64,000 bases of DNA from Sphingomonadales bacterium (GCA_009995225.1 JAACPW010000002.1:62001-126000); one strand, 5' to 3'; positions 10,920-20,746 are shown, counted from the first letter of the stretch. Notes: a model not told the origin generated them from the sequence alone. Numbers and translations: made by a program.

Positions 10920-13474
10920 GCCCGCAGGCGCTGGATCGCTTGGGCAAGGGCAACATAGAGCTTGCCCATGTCGGAGCCCAGCATCGTCACGCTCAGGACA
11001 TGACCGTCGCGCGTTGAAAGCGTCTGGCGCAGTAACGCCTCGAAATCGTGGATGTAACGGCTGACATTGGCCTTGAAGGTCTCGTCGCTGGAATACAGCG
11101 TAGCGATGTCCTTGGCTGTGCCGTTGTCAATCAGTCGCACGGCGCGCCGGGTGAAGATTCCGCGATCGCCCTTGAGATAGGTGTCCCACGCGGTATCGGC
11201 GACGTCTGTCGACAAGGCGCCGGTGATGTCGATCGCAGCAGAATTGAGACTGTCCGTGATCAGTGCCATGCGCCGAGTGAAATCATTGTTGACCTGTTCT
11301 TCGGCCAATTCACGGGCGCGCATCACGCGTTGTTCTAGGTTCCCGGTGAGTTCGTTCACCTTCACAAGCTGGTCGCGTAGCTGGATGGCAGCCTCGCGCC
11401 CAACGCCCGAAGCGTGGGCAGCAGATTGCTCGAGTTTACCGAGCGTCGAGGAAGTTTCGTTGCGCAGCGCGCGTTCAAGCACATCTACGGCCTCACTGCC
11501 GATCCCTGTCGCCAAGGCCGACATCTTCTCCCGCGTGCCTTCATCCAGCGTGTCGAATGCTTGCGTGATTGCCGCTTCGAGCGTTGCGAGGGAATGGCGC
11601 AGCTTCTCCTGTGTTTCGCCAGCCAACGTGCCGCTTTCCTCCGCCAGTCGGGCAAAGCCGCCGCGAAGGCCTTGCAGCCGTGCGAGGGCATCATCGGTTT
11701 CATCGGCAAGATGGGCCTTGAACCCTGAGATGGCGACCTCGGCCGCATCAATGTCGGACCGGGTCTGCAACAGGTAGGCAGAAAGATCGCTGCCCTGCTG
11801 CGTGCTGCGCATCATCAGGGCTTCGACCTTGGCAGCCCGCGTTTCGACATCCTGGAGCCCGGAGTCAGCGCCGCTGATCGCAGTGTTCAGATCCTCGCGG
11901 CATGTGCGCGCGCCTGACTGTAATATCTCGAGCAATCGGATACTGTTATCGGTCAAACGGACCAGTTGGTCTTCGGTTGCGGCCAGCACGTCGCGCTTTT
12001 CGCTAAGCTGCTGTCCGAGCGTGACAAGACCCGCACCCAGGCTTTCGCGCGCGGCATCTCCTGTTTGGCCGACATCGGCCAGCACGCGCCCAAGTTCAGC
12101 GACGCGCTCGGTCATCACGTCACCTTGAACGATCAGCTTCTCGATCTCGGCGATCTGTGCCTCGCGGCGCTGGGCAAGCGCATCGTCGAGCGCCGCCAGT
12201 CGCTGGGACAGCACTTCGCTTGCCTGCGCCTCATGGGTTTCGAAAGCGGCCTGACGCTGTTCAATCAGCTCGTCAAACTGACGGTTTCGATCAGCAAATT
12301 GCGCATCGAACCGGACGGCATCTTCGCGTAGCAGTGCGATCCGCTCGCTCGCGGCGGTGCCGGTGGTGCGATCAATCTGGTCGACGAGCGTGAGCTTCTC
12401 GACCAGGGTTTCATGCAGCACCGTAATGGCTGTAGCGAAGTTTGCGCGTGCGTTTTCGCCCGCTTCGCGCAGTCGTTCGGCCAACGTATCGCTTTGTTCG
12501 GCGAGGGTCTGCGTCCGGTTGGCGTGCGACGAAACTGCTTCTTCTTCAAGCAAGGCGATGCGTGCGCGATACGCGTCTGCCTCATCGCGCAAGGCTGCAA
12601 ACCGTTGCGTGACCGACGCTTCAACCTCGTTAAGTTGCTCTGCATAGTGACCAAGGATATTGCCGACCCGTTCCGTGAGCCGTGTAATCTGCGTCTCACT
12701 CTCCGCGCCTGCATTGCTGAGGCGCGTAAATCCGCTGTTCAGCCGCCCAAGCTGATCTTCGGCCACTCTCCCGGCGCTGCCAATCTGATTGGCGACATCG
12801 CGCGCGGCGTTGGCGATCACGGGCAGATCGTTTCGCAGGCGATCCATGTTGCCAAGCGCGGTCTCGCTGGTGGAACCGATGGCTTCCACCTGCGCGCCAT
12901 TGTTTGCGATCAGTGCCTGTAGCTCGCCTGCATGAGCCGACAAGCGTTCAGCAGCGATCCGGCCGAGGGCTTCGAGATCGCGCGCTTCGGCGGCCAGGAA
13001 TTCGCGGGCAAGGCTCAATTCCCGGTTCACCACCTTGAGACGCGTTTCCAGCGCGGTGCCTTCTCGGTTCATTGTCGCAGCGATCTTGGCGAAACGTCGC
13101 CCTTCGGCGTGCGAAGACCGCATCATCAAAAGCCAGATGATCCCGACCAGGGCAACCGGAACGGCCCACTCAACAATCCAACCGGTCCATTGCACAGGCA
13201 CAGTGCCGGCCTGAATTTCGGCAAGGTGAGCCCAGACGAAAAACCCGGTCCACCCCGCAATGGTCGCACCAGCAAGGCACAGTGCGATCCAGCCGCGCTG
13301 CGTTGGCACAGGTTCATCCATGTCCTCAGTCCAGATTTCAGACAATTCGAGCGCATCGTCGCCCGCATCGTCCAGATGCTGTGACTCAGCAATCGCCGTA
13401 TCGCCTGCGCCGTCATCGCCGCTCTTGCGCCCCAAAGCGCGCATCTGGTGCCGTCCTGTCATGGGTCGATGCAT
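10916..13474 (-). CDS. Large two-helix membrane-anchored coiled-coil protein, TipN-like architecture
   Basis: 852-residue protein. Residues 1-60 are acidic and cytoplasmic; two transmembrane helices lie near 62-84 and 98-118; about 120-740 is an almost uninterrupted Glu/Arg/Ala-rich coiled coil; a conserved-looking C-terminal globular segment of about 110 residues ends YVALAQAIQRLRA. Two N-terminal helices followed by a very long coiled coil is the layout of the Caulobacter birth-pole landmark TipN (similar size), so a polarity or division scaffold is a reasonable inference, not a demonstrated homology. It is divergent from an Hpt-like gene 58 bp away. Start uncertain: Met5 and Met11 are alternatives. 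Confidence 0.8.
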   Translation of the reverse strand: MHRPMTGRHQMRALGRKSGDDGAGDTAIAESQHLDDAGDDALELSEIWTEDMDEPVPTQRGWIALCLAGATIAGWTGFFVWAHLAEIQAGTVPVQWTGWIVEWAVPVALVGIIWLLMMRSSHAEGRRFAKIAATMNREGTALETRLKVVNRELSLAREFLAAEARDLEALGRIAAERLSAHAGELQALIANNGAQVEAIGSTSETALGNMDRLRNDLPVIANAARDVANQIGSAGRVAEDQLGRLNSGFTRLSNAGAESETQITRLTERVGNILGHYAEQLNEVEASVTQRFAALRDEADAYRARIALLEEEAVSSHANRTQTLAEQSDTLAERLREAGENARANFATAITVLHETLVEKLTLVDQIDRTTGTAASERIALLREDAVRFDAQFADRNRQFDELIEQRQAAFETHEAQASEVLSQRLAALDDALAQRREAQIAEIEKLIVQGDVMTERVAELGRVLADVGQTGDAARESLGAGLVTLGQQLSEKRDVLAATEDQLVRLTDNSIRLLEILQSGARTCREDLNTAISGADSGLQDVETRAAKVEALMMRSTQQGSDLSAYLLQTRSDIDAAEVAISGFKAHLADETDDALARLQGLRGGFARLAEESGTLAGETQEKLRHSLATLEAAITQAFDTLDEGTREKMSALATGIGSEAVDVLERALRNETSSTLGKLEQSAAHASGVGREAAIQLRDQLVKVNELTGNLEQRVMRARELAEEQVNNDFTRRMALITDSLNSAAIDITGALSTDVADTAWDTYLKGDRGIFTRRAVRLIDNGTAKDIATLYSSDETFKANVSRYIHDFEALLRQTLSTRDGHVLSVTMLGSDMGKLYVALAQAIQRLRA

Positions 13475-13532
13475 ACCACAGCCAGAACCCGGATAAACCC
13501 CGCATTAACCCAATTCGGTCTATCCGGATGGC

Positions 13533-13868
13533 ATGGCGTTCAACCACGGTGCTCTCGATGCGACACTTGCAGCTGCGGCCGGCGGCAATGCTGCCTTGCT
13601 GCGCGAATTGCGCACAGCCTTTCTGGAGAGTGCAGAGCGGCAGTTGGATTTGCTCAAACGTTCGCGCTGTGACGGCAACTGGCATGTCGCGGCCATGCGG
13701 CTGAAGGGGCTTGCAGCGAGCTTTCATGCCGAAGACCTGCTTCAGGCTGCCGAAAATGCCCTCCACGCCGCGCCGGGAGAACCGACAGCGATCCGCGAGG
13801 TCGAAGCTGTAATTGCGCGCTTCGCCCGTGCTCAAGCCCGCGATCGGCAGCGCGCCATTCACCGTTAA
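13533..13868 (+). CDS. Hpt-like helical protein lacking the phosphoacceptor His
   Basis: 111-residue all-helical protein resembling a histidine phosphotransfer domain. The Hpt core motif AHxLKGxA appears as AMRLKGLAASFHA (residues 54-66), with Met55 where the phosphorylated His should be, while the following LKG and the helix lengths are kept. This suggests a binding or inhibitory pseudo-Hpt. It heads a collinear group that ends in a His-less kinase-like gene, and is divergent from the TipN-like gene. Function unknown; the Hpt assignment itself rests on the short motif and fold pattern. Confidence 0.75.
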   Translation: MAFNHGALDATLAAAAGGNAALLRELRTAFLESAERQLDLLKRSRCDGNWHVAAMRLKGLAASFHAEDLLQAAENALHAAPGEPTAIREVEAVIARFARAQARDRQRAIHR

Positions 13869-13984
13869 TCGGCTGCCTGGGCACCGTTCGGGGGCAAATC
13901 GCGCCGTCTTGCTTGAACGCTCCCGCTGAAACCGCCAAGCCTTCCTCCAAGTTGGCGCGGCGTGTTGTGGGAGCGGTATCAGGA

Positions 13985-15181
13985 ATGCGTATTGGTCTGA
14001 TCACCGCGATCCGTCGCAGTGCGGACGGTTTTGTGCGCGCTGAACTGCCGCTTGCGGGACGCAGCGTGCTGGCGTGGCAAGTGGCCCTGATGCACTCGCT
14101 GGGTGCCGAGCGGATCGTATGCCTATCCGCGACCGCGACAGGTGAGGTGCTGCACATGCAGCGCAATACCGAAGCGGGCGGGGCGTCCTTTCACACTTTA
14201 CAGGGCTTCTCGGCGCTTCCCGGTTTGGTGCGGGCCGAAGACGATCTTATTATCCTGAGCGATGGCCTGGTCCCTGATCCATCCGTGATCCAGGCAATCT
14301 TCGACGGGAACGGGGCGCTGCGGCGAGTCGTCACCGCGATCCCTGCCGAAAATCCGCTGGCCACCGCATATCCTGAGGACTTTGAACGTATCGATGCCGC
14401 ACGGCATTGGGCAGGCCTGCTTGTGATGCGAGGCGCCGGCGTTCAGCCTCTTGAGGATTTTCCCGCCGATTCTGACCCTGTGTCGTTACTCTTGCGGCTT
14501 GCCTTGCAAGCGGGAACGCCATGCCATGATTTGCGCGCGCGCGATCTCGCTTCGGAACGCTGGCTTCTTGTCGATAGCGCGGCGGAGGCCGCCCATGCCG
14601 GGCAAGCGATGGTCGACGCCGCTGCGATACAGTCTGATCGGAGCTGTCCCTCGTCGAAACTGGCGACCTTGGTGGTGCGAGGCCATGCTCCCGGAGGCCT
14701 TTTACAAGGCGCGAATGTTTCACAAGCAACTGCGTTGACACTCCTTATCGCGGGCGTGATCGCCGCAGCGTTGGGGCTAGCCACCACGGGGCTGCTTTTG
14801 GCAGCGACGGGCGCGTTTTGTGCGGTTGTTGCCGAAACCTATGGCACGATCGCGGCTCGGCTGTGGCGCGAGACCGTAGCCGTGCCTCGCAAGGCGGTTT
14901 TGGCATGGGTCGTGGACGGTTTTGCGGCCTTGGCCACCTTTTTTGCATTAGCGCCTTTGCCCCTGTGGCAACCGCTTGCGGCGCTTGGACCGCTCGTTTT
15001 CGGACTTGCGCGCATTGCTTCGCGAAAGAAGGATAGCGCACTTTCGGTCATGGCTTCCGATCGGACAGGGTTGTTGCTTGTTCTGGCAGCAGCCGCCGCG
15101 ACCGGGTTTCTCCCGGAAATCTGTGCCTGTCTCGCGTTGGGGCTGCTTGCAGCTTTGCTGCTGCGTGCCGATCAGCTTTGA
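13985..15181 (+). CDS. Nucleotidyltransferase-like domain fused to a membrane domain, function unknown
   Basis: About 398 residues from the ATG at 13985; a TTG at 13913 in the same frame would add 24 Ala/Lys-rich residues. The N-terminal ~150 residues resemble a sugar-nucleotidyltransferase fold (RAELPLAGRSVLAWQVALMHSLGAERIVCL in two stretches, then DDLIILSDGLVPDPSV) but lack the GxGxR glycine loop. The C-terminal ~170 residues hold four or more transmembrane helices. That order recalls the bifunctional IPCT/DIPPS enzymes of inositol-lipid synthesis, yet the CDP-alcohol phosphotransferase DG..AR signature is absent. Probably a divergent, perhaps non-catalytic, relative. Confidence 0.7.
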   Translation: MRIGLITAIRRSADGFVRAELPLAGRSVLAWQVALMHSLGAERIVCLSATATGEVLHMQRNTEAGGASFHTLQGFSALPGLVRAEDDLIILSDGLVPDPSVIQAIFDGNGALRRVVTAIPAENPLATAYPEDFERIDAARHWAGLLVMRGAGVQPLEDFPADSDPVSLLLRLALQAGTPCHDLRARDLASERWLLVDSAAEAAHAGQAMVDAAAIQSDRSCPSSKLATLVVRGHAPGGLLQGANVSQATALTLLIAGVIAAALGLATTGLLLAATGAFCAVVAETYGTIAARLWRETVAVPRKAVLAWVVDGFAALATFFALAPLPLWQPLAALGPLVFGLARIASRKKDSALSVMASDRTGLLLVLAAAAATGFLPEICACLALGLLAALLLRADQL

Positions 15182-15199
15182 TCTAACGCCGTCTTAACT

Positions 15200-16165
15200 A
15201 TGCGGGCACTATGCCTTGCAAGTATGGGCGAAAAGACGATGGACCTGGCCGCCGACGCTTCAGTCGAGGCGATCCTCACGGACGAGCTTGCGCGCGAAAC
15301 CCGCGCGCTGGCTGCGGTCGTCCCGGTTTTGCGCCATCTGCTCAGCAGCGATGCCGATGCTCTGGTGAGTGAGGCCATCTTGGCGAAGGTTCGCGGCATG
15401 ATCCTGGATCTTGCTGCACAAGTCTTGACCGCTCGGGCCGGCCACGACCCGCTCATCCGTGGGTTTGACCTTATTGACCCGTCCGCGCGCGATCATCTTG
15501 CCATATCCTTGATGACGGACGAAGCGCTGCTTGCCTTCTGCCATACCCTGGCCGCTGAAGGGATGATTGCCGACCGATTGCAGCACCGCAGTGGCATTGA
15601 TCCGGTGTTAAGTCCGCTTCTTCAGGAACTGATCGCATCGCAGGATGCCGCGGTCGCCAGTCTCGCGATGAGCGCGCTGGCCGCACAATCACGGTTTGTG
15701 CAGGCGCAGCGGCGGATGGAGTTGCCGCTGAACGAATTGCCGGCCGAGTTTTTTCACCGGCTGATTGCTGGCGGCCAGATGGAAGCCAATGACAACGCGG
15801 CCTTAGTGGGCCTTCAGGCAATCTATGATGAGGCCAACACGCGGCTCGGGCTGTTAGCCAGGCTGGTAGGGGCGATGCGTGGCGGTGTGGTTGCTGCTTT
15901 TGGCCTTGATCACGCGGGACTGGCGCTGTTTGCGAGCGCGTTGGCCCTTGCCGTGCGCCAGCCGCGCGGGACTGCGGTGCTGGCCTGCCATGAAGGGCAG
16001 AGCTTGCGACTAGCCTTGATGCTGCGCTCAGGCGGGGCTGGTGCTGTCGCGATCGAGCGCAATATCCTTTTGGTTCAACCTTCGGAGCGTTTGCCTCGCG
16101 GGGTGGATGCGCTCACAGCCGAGCAGGCGGCGGTGCTGCTCGGCGGCAGCAGCATGATGCGATGA
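15200..16165 (+). CDS. Helical-repeat hypothetical protein (possibly DUF2336-like)
   Basis: 321-residue soluble protein, almost entirely helical and Ala/Leu-rich, with repeated helix pairs through residues 15-190, then a region of small hydrophobic helices at about 230-300. No enzyme motif is recognised. The layout is reminiscent of DUF2336/HEAT-like proteins, without certainty. ATGs at 15224 and 15239 are alternative starts; none has a clear ribosome binding site. Its last codon overlaps the start of the kinase-like gene by four bases (ATGA), so the two are probably translated together and may interact. Confidence 0.7.
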   Translation: MRALCLASMGEKTMDLAADASVEAILTDELARETRALAAVVPVLRHLLSSDADALVSEAILAKVRGMILDLAAQVLTARAGHDPLIRGFDLIDPSARDHLAISLMTDEALLAFCHTLAAEGMIADRLQHRSGIDPVLSPLLQELIASQDAAVASLAMSALAAQSRFVQAQRRMELPLNELPAEFFHRLIAGGQMEANDNAALVGLQAIYDEANTRLGLLARLVGAMRGGVVAAFGLDHAGLALFASALALAVRQPRGTAVLACHEGQSLRLALMLRSGGAGAVAIERNILLVQPSERLPRGVDALTAEQAAVLLGGSSMMR

Positions 16166-17583
16166 ACGCGTTGGACCGGTCCGACACTCTTGTGAGCGCC
16201 TATGGCCTGACCGACGCGCATGACCGGCTGCTGAGTGCTGACGCGCCGCTGGCAGAATTGCAGGAACGCTGCGGCGGCGATCTGCCGGGCACGCTTGCGG
16301 TGCCCGAATTGCTCGCGCTGGTGCAACAGGCACGGCGCATGGGCCTCAAGATTGCGCGAGCGTTCAGCGCCTTTGATGGCGATGCAGAGATTTCCGGATT
16401 TGCCCGCATACATCCGCTGCCACATCACGAAGGCGGTGGCTGCGAGGTACAGGTGGAGAACTGGCAGCGCCGACCGCAACCACAAGCGAACGCGCGGGAA
16501 GTTGCCGAGACAATCGATGCGATCGACCGCGCTACCGCCGAAGTCAGCGCCCGCCTCGATTCCGGCCAATGCCTGCAGGTGTTGAGCGCGCGCGCAGCCG
16601 ATGCCGCCGCGCTTCAGGCGGTCGCGCAGTCGGCGGTAGGCGTGGTTTGGACCGAGCTTGTCGAATTGACCGGCATAAGCCATCACCAGCCGCTTCATTG
16701 GCGCCTGCTTGACGGTGCATCGTGTCGCTTCGACGGGTCCGATCGCCATTGGCGTGTGCGCTTGATCCCGTTGGGTCGGGATCTGCAAAGCCCCGCCGGG
16801 TTTGAACTGCTGCTGATTGCCGATGAGCCCTTTACCTGTTCGTCCATCACAGGGCCGGCGGTGGCTGAAGCGCCCGATACTGCGCCAACGCGCCTGGTTG
16901 GCACGGCGCTTACACCCGTGTTGCGCCAGCCTGTAGCCCGTATCATCGCCAATGCCGAAACGATCCGCGCGCGCCTCGCCGGGCCTTTGCGCGATGAGTA
17001 CAGCGAATATGCCGGGACCATTGCCAGCGCCGGGCAACATCTGGCAGCGATGCTTGACGACCTGGCCGATCTTGAAGTGGTCGAGACGCCCGATTTCGCC
17101 ACCGCCAAGGAACCGGTCGACCTTGCCGATGCCGCCGTGCGTGCCGCAGGTATTCTGGGCGTGCGCGCCCAGAACCGCGAGACGATGCTGGTGGTCGAAG
17201 GCGAACATGGCGCGGCGATTGCCGTGGCGGAGTTCCGCCGCGTGCTCCAGATCCTTATCAATCTGATAGGCAATGCCATTGCCTATTCGCCCGCGGCCAG
17301 CACGGTGACCATCACGGCGCTCGTCATAAGTGAAGGGCGCGTCGCAGTGACGGTCGCCGACGAGGGTGCAGGTGTTACTCCGGAGCAAGCCGAACGTATT
17401 TTCGACAAGGGCGAGCGTCTCGGCCGGGGCAGCGACAGCGGCTTGAACGGCACCAAAGAGGCAGGATCAGGTCTGGGGCTTTACATCTCGCGTCGTCTGG
17501 CACGGGCGATGGATGGAGAATTGAGCGTCAAGAGCGCGAAAGGTGGAGGTGCCCTGTTCCGGCTTGAACTGCCACGCGGGTAA
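16162..17583 (+). CDS. Histidine-kinase-like protein with Pro in place of the H-box His
   Basis: 473 residues, soluble. An N-terminal sensory region (1-245, no recognised domain), a dimerisation-like helix pair (about 248-310) and a C-terminal GHKL ATPase domain. The ATPase has the N box LINLIGNAIAYSP, G1 DEGAGV and G2 GSGLGLYISRRLA, so ATP binding should be intact. In the H-box the expected SHELRTP reads TPVLRQP, and Pro252 (codon CCC at 16915-16917) sits where the phosphorylated His belongs. It may therefore act like DivL-type pseudokinases or use another site. Last gene of the 13533-17583 operon; faces gltA-side genes tail to tail. Confidence 0.85.
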   Translation: MNALDRSDTLVSAYGLTDAHDRLLSADAPLAELQERCGGDLPGTLAVPELLALVQQARRMGLKIARAFSAFDGDAEISGFARIHPLPHHEGGGCEVQVENWQRRPQPQANAREVAETIDAIDRATAEVSARLDSGQCLQVLSARAADAAALQAVAQSAVGVVWTELVELTGISHHQPLHWRLLDGASCRFDGSDRHWRVRLIPLGRDLQSPAGFELLLIADEPFTCSSITGPAVAEAPDTAPTRLVGTALTPVLRQPVARIIANAETIRARLAGPLRDEYSEYAGTIASAGQHLAAMLDDLADLEVVETPDFATAKEPVDLADAAVRAAGILGVRAQNRETMLVVEGEHGAAIAVAEFRRVLQILINLIGNAIAYSPAASTVTITALVISEGRVAVTVADEGAGVTPEQAERIFDKGERLGRGSDSGLNGTKEAGSGLGLYISRRLARAMDGELSVKSAKGGGALFRLELPRG

Positions 17584-17678
17584 GGCTCAAGCGAACCGTT
17601 CAGCAAACCGATGCGGTGACGGATTCTTGTTTGGCCGCGCTGCAAGATCGGCCCTGTGTCAATCAAACAGAGCACCCA

Positions 17679-17873
17679 TCACGGCCGTTTGCGGTATTGG
17701 ACGATCCCCACCAGGGCCGCTCCTGCTCCTGCGGTTGCGGTCCCGAGCCGCGCCCAAAACACGTCCCCCAGCATGAAGCTGTCCGCCGGCCAGTTTAGCC
17801 AACCCGCTCCCTGCAACGCCCAGATGATGCCCATCGCGATCAGGAAAAAACCGATCACGCGGAGCATCATCAT
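17679..17873 (-). CDS. Small two-helix membrane protein
   Basis: 64 residues: helix 1 at about 4-24 (RVIGFFLIAMGIIWALQGAG), a loop with DSFMLGD, helix 2 at about 40-58, and a basic tail YRKRP. It resembles short uncharacterised alphaproteobacterial membrane proteins whose helix 1 carries IIWALQG. It lies 14 bases downstream of gltA on the same strand and is probably cotranscribed. Three ATGs in a row leave the exact start open. Confidence 0.7.
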   Translation of the reverse strand: MMMLRVIGFFLIAMGIIWALQGAGWLNWPADSFMLGDVFWARLGTATAGAGAALVGIVQYRKRP

Positions 17874-17887
17874 GGGTATCTCTGTCG

Positions 17888-19174
17888 TCAGCGATTATCG
17901 AGCGGGATATAGTCGCGCTTTGTGGGGCCAGTGTAAAGCTGGCGGGGACGACCGATCTTCTGGCCGGGATCGCTGATCATCTCGTTCCATTGTGCCACCC
18001 AGCCCACAGTGCGCGCCAAGGCGAACAGCGCGGTGAACATAGTGGTTGGGAAGCCAATCGCTGAAAGGATGATGCCCGAGTAGAAATCGACGTTGGGGAA
18101 CAGCTTTTTCTCGATGAAGTAGGGATCGTTCAGCGCGATCTCTTCCAGCTGCAAGGCGGTTTCGAATAACGGATCGGTGACCTTCAGGGCATCGAACACT
18201 TCGCGCACGGTTTTCTGCATCACTGCTGCGCGCGGATCGTAGTTCTTGTACACGCGGTGGCCAAAGCCCATCAGGCGGAACGGATCGTTCTTGTCCTTGG
18301 CGCGCTCGATATAGTGCGGGATTCTATCCGGCGTGCCGATTTCGCGGAGCATGTTGAGTGCAGCCTCGTTCGCGCCGCCATGGGCCGGACCCCACAGGCA
18401 GGCGATGCCGGCCGCGATGCAGGCAAACGGGTTCGCGCCCGACGAACCGGCGAGCCGCACGGTCGAGGTTGAAGCGTTCTGTTCGTGATCGGCGTGGAGG
18501 ATGAAGATCCGGTCCAGCGCGCGTTCAACGACCGGGTTCACCACGTAGGGTTCTGCCGGAACGCCGAAGGTCATGCTCAGGAAGTTTCCGGTATAGCTCA
18601 GCGAATTGTCCGGATAGACGAAGGGTTGGCCGACCGAATACTTGTATGCCATCGCCGCAATCGTCGGCATCTTGGCGATCAGGCGGTGCGAACTGATGGT
18701 GCGGTGCGTCGGATCGGAAATGTCGGTGCTGTCGTGATAGAACGCTGACAGAGCGCCGACCACGCCGCACATGATAGCCATCGGGTGCGCATCGCGGCGG
18801 AAACCGCGGTAGAAGGTCATCAGCTGCTCGTGCAGCATGGTATGACGGGTGATGGTGTAGGTGAAATCGTCGAGCTCGTCCTTGCCCGGCAACTCGCCGT
18901 TCAACAGCAGGTAGCTGACTTCCATGAAGCTGGAATCTTCAGCCAGCTGGCCGATCGGGTAACCGCGGTGCAGCAGCACGCCTTCATCGCCGTCGATGTA
19001 GGTCAGCGCGCTTTCGCAGCTCGCGGTCGAAGTGAAGCCCGGATCGAAGGTGAAGGCGCCGGTTTGCGCGTAGAGCTTGCGGATGTCGATCACATCCGGG
19101 CCGGTGCTGCCTTCGAGCACGGAATAGTCGAAGGAATTGCCCCCGAGTTCGAGTTTCGCCAGCTTGTCTGCCAC
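17888..19174 (-). CDS. gltA: Citrate synthase
   Basis: Condenses oxaloacetate and acetyl-CoA at the entry of the TCA cycle. 428 residues, the size of the type II (hexameric, NADH-sensitive) Gram-negative enzyme. Catalytic and substrate motifs are present: [27 protein letters not shown] with the first catalytic His, and [14 protein letters not shown] with the second. An N-terminal beta domain with the [17 protein letters not shown] stretch supports the type II class. It lies 44 bases downstream of gltX, likely one transcript. Confidence 0.98.
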   Translation of the reverse strand: MADKLAKLELGGNSFDYSVLEGSTGPDVIDIRKLYAQTGAFTFDPGFTSTASCESALTYIDGDEGVLLHRGYPIGQLAEDSSFMEVSYLLLNGELPGKDELDDFTYTITRHTMLHEQLMTFYRGFRRDAHPMAIMCGVVGALSAFYHDSTDISDPTHRTISSHRLIAKMPTIAAMAYKYSVGQPFVYPDNSLSYTGNFLSMTFGVPAEPYVVNPVVERALDRIFILHADHEQNASTSTVRLAGSSGANPFACIAAGIACLWGPAHGGANEAALNMLREIGTPDRIPHYIERAKDKNDPFRLMGFGHRVYKNYDPRAAVMQKTVREVFDALKVTDPLFETALQLEEIALNDPYFIEKKLFPNVDFYSGIILSAIGFPTTMFTALFALARTVGWVAQWNEMISDPGQKIGRPRQLYTGPTKRDYIPLDNR

Positions 19175-19218
19175 GATGTGTCTCCTGTCCTAGTTTTCGG
19201 GCCCCCGCCGCAGCGCCC

Positions 19219-20655
19219 TTACGCCGCTTGTGCGTTGAGCCTAGCGAGTGCTTCGTCCCGGCCCAGAAGGACCAGAACGTCAAAGATACCGGGTGAAGTG
19301 GTCGTCCCGGTCAGCGCCGCGCGCATCGGCTGCGCCAGCTTGCCAAGTCCTAATCCCTGCTCCTCGGCGAGCGCCTTCGTAGTGGCTTCGAGTGCTTCGC
19401 TTGTCCAGTCGTTTTCGCCCGTAAAACGGTCATGGACCATGCGCAGGATGTCAGGTGCGTTGCCTGCAAGCAGTTGCGCCGCCTTCTCGGTCATCTCAAG
19501 CGGTCGCTGCGCGAAAAGGAAGCCTGCGCCCTCAACGATTTCGTCGAGGTTCTTGGCACGTACTTTGAGCACTGGCATGGCGCGGGTGAGCAGCGTTTCG
19601 TCGGCCGTCTCGCCGATCCGTGCCGCCACCAGCGCCGCGAGCCGTGCATCATCGGCTTCGCGCAGGTAATGGCCGTTCAGGTTTTCCAGCTTCTTGATGT
19701 CGAAGCGCGACGGGCTCTTGCCCACGCCGGCCAGATCGAACAGTTCGACTGCCTCGGCGCGGGTAATCTCCTCGCGGTCGCCGTGGCCCCAACCCAGACG
19801 CAGCAGGTAGTTGAATAGCGCCTCGGGCAGGATGCCGAATTCGTCGCGATAGGCTTCAACACCCAAAGCGCCGTGGCGCTTGGAAAGCTTCGCCCCGTCC
19901 GATCCGTGGATCAGCGGGATGTGCGCGTAAACCGGATCGGGCCAGCCGCCTTCGATTTCGTTCATCGCACGGATGATCGGCAGCTGGCGGAAGGCATTGT
20001 TCAGGTGATCGTCACCGCGGATCACGTGGGTCACGCCCATGTCGTGATCGTCGACCACCACTGCGAGCATATAGGTCGGCGTGCCGTCCGCGCGCAGGAT
20101 GATGTAATCATCAAGTTCGGCATTGCGAACGGTCACGTCGCCCTGCACCTGATCGGGGATCGTGGTTTCGCCTTCGTTGGGGGTCTTCAGGCGCACGGTA
20201 AAAGGCGCGCCCTCCGGTGCTTGCGAAGGGTCGCGGTCCCGCCAGCGCCCGTCATACCGCATTGGCTGCTTGTTCGCACGTTGCTCTGCACGCATCGCTT
20301 CCAGATCTTCGGGCGTTGCGAAACATTTGTAGGCGTGGCCCGCTGCCAGCAATCGAAGAGCGACTTCGGCATGACGTTCGGCGCGGTCGGACTGGAAAAC
20401 TGGCGGCGCATCATAATCCAGACCAAGCCAGGCGAGGCCGTCGATAATCGCATCAATCGCGTCCTGATTGGAGCGCTTGGCGTCGGTATCCTCAATCCTC
20501 AACAAGGTTCGTCCGCCATGGTGGCGGGCATAAAGCCAGTTGAACAACGCCGTGCGCGCGCCGCCAATATGCAGGAAGCCTGTTGGGGAGGGGGCAAAGC
20601 GGGTCACGACTTCGCTTGGCGTTGCCGCGTGGGAAATGCTGCTTTCGCTTGCCAT
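19219..20655 (-). CDS. gltX: Glutamate--tRNA ligase
   Basis: Class I aminoacyl-tRNA synthetase charging tRNA-Glu. 478 residues from the ATG at 20655; the frame stays open another 209 codons upstream, but the family N-terminus ([20 protein letters not shown], the HIGH-type motif) begins 17 residues after this Met. The KMSKS-type loop is KLSKRHGA. Full length. The start codon lies head to head with comEC, leaving under 100 bp for both promoters. gltA follows downstream. Confidence 0.97.
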   Translation of the reverse strand: MASESSISHAATPSEVVTRFAPSPTGFLHIGGARTALFNWLYARHHGGRTLLRIEDTDAKRSNQDAIDAIIDGLAWLGLDYDAPPVFQSDRAERHAEVALRLLAAGHAYKCFATPEDLEAMRAEQRANKQPMRYDGRWRDRDPSQAPEGAPFTVRLKTPNEGETTIPDQVQGDVTVRNAELDDYIILRADGTPTYMLAVVVDDHDMGVTHVIRGDDHLNNAFRQLPIIRAMNEIEGGWPDPVYAHIPLIHGSDGAKLSKRHGALGVEAYRDEFGILPEALFNYLLRLGWGHGDREEITRAEAVELFDLAGVGKSPSRFDIKKLENLNGHYLREADDARLAALVAARIGETADETLLTRAMPVLKVRAKNLDEIVEGAGFLFAQRPLEMTEKAAQLLAGNAPDILRMVHDRFTGENDWTSEALEATTKALAEEQGLGLGKLAQPMRAALTGTTTSPGIFDVLVLLGRDEALARLNAQAA

Positions 20656-20746
20656 GGGCTTTGACTTCCTGTTCACTTTGAGCGGCTTGGGCGTTTGCCA
20701 GGCCGGTCGGGGGGACAAGCCGGTGCGCGATGTGCCGATCATTCCG

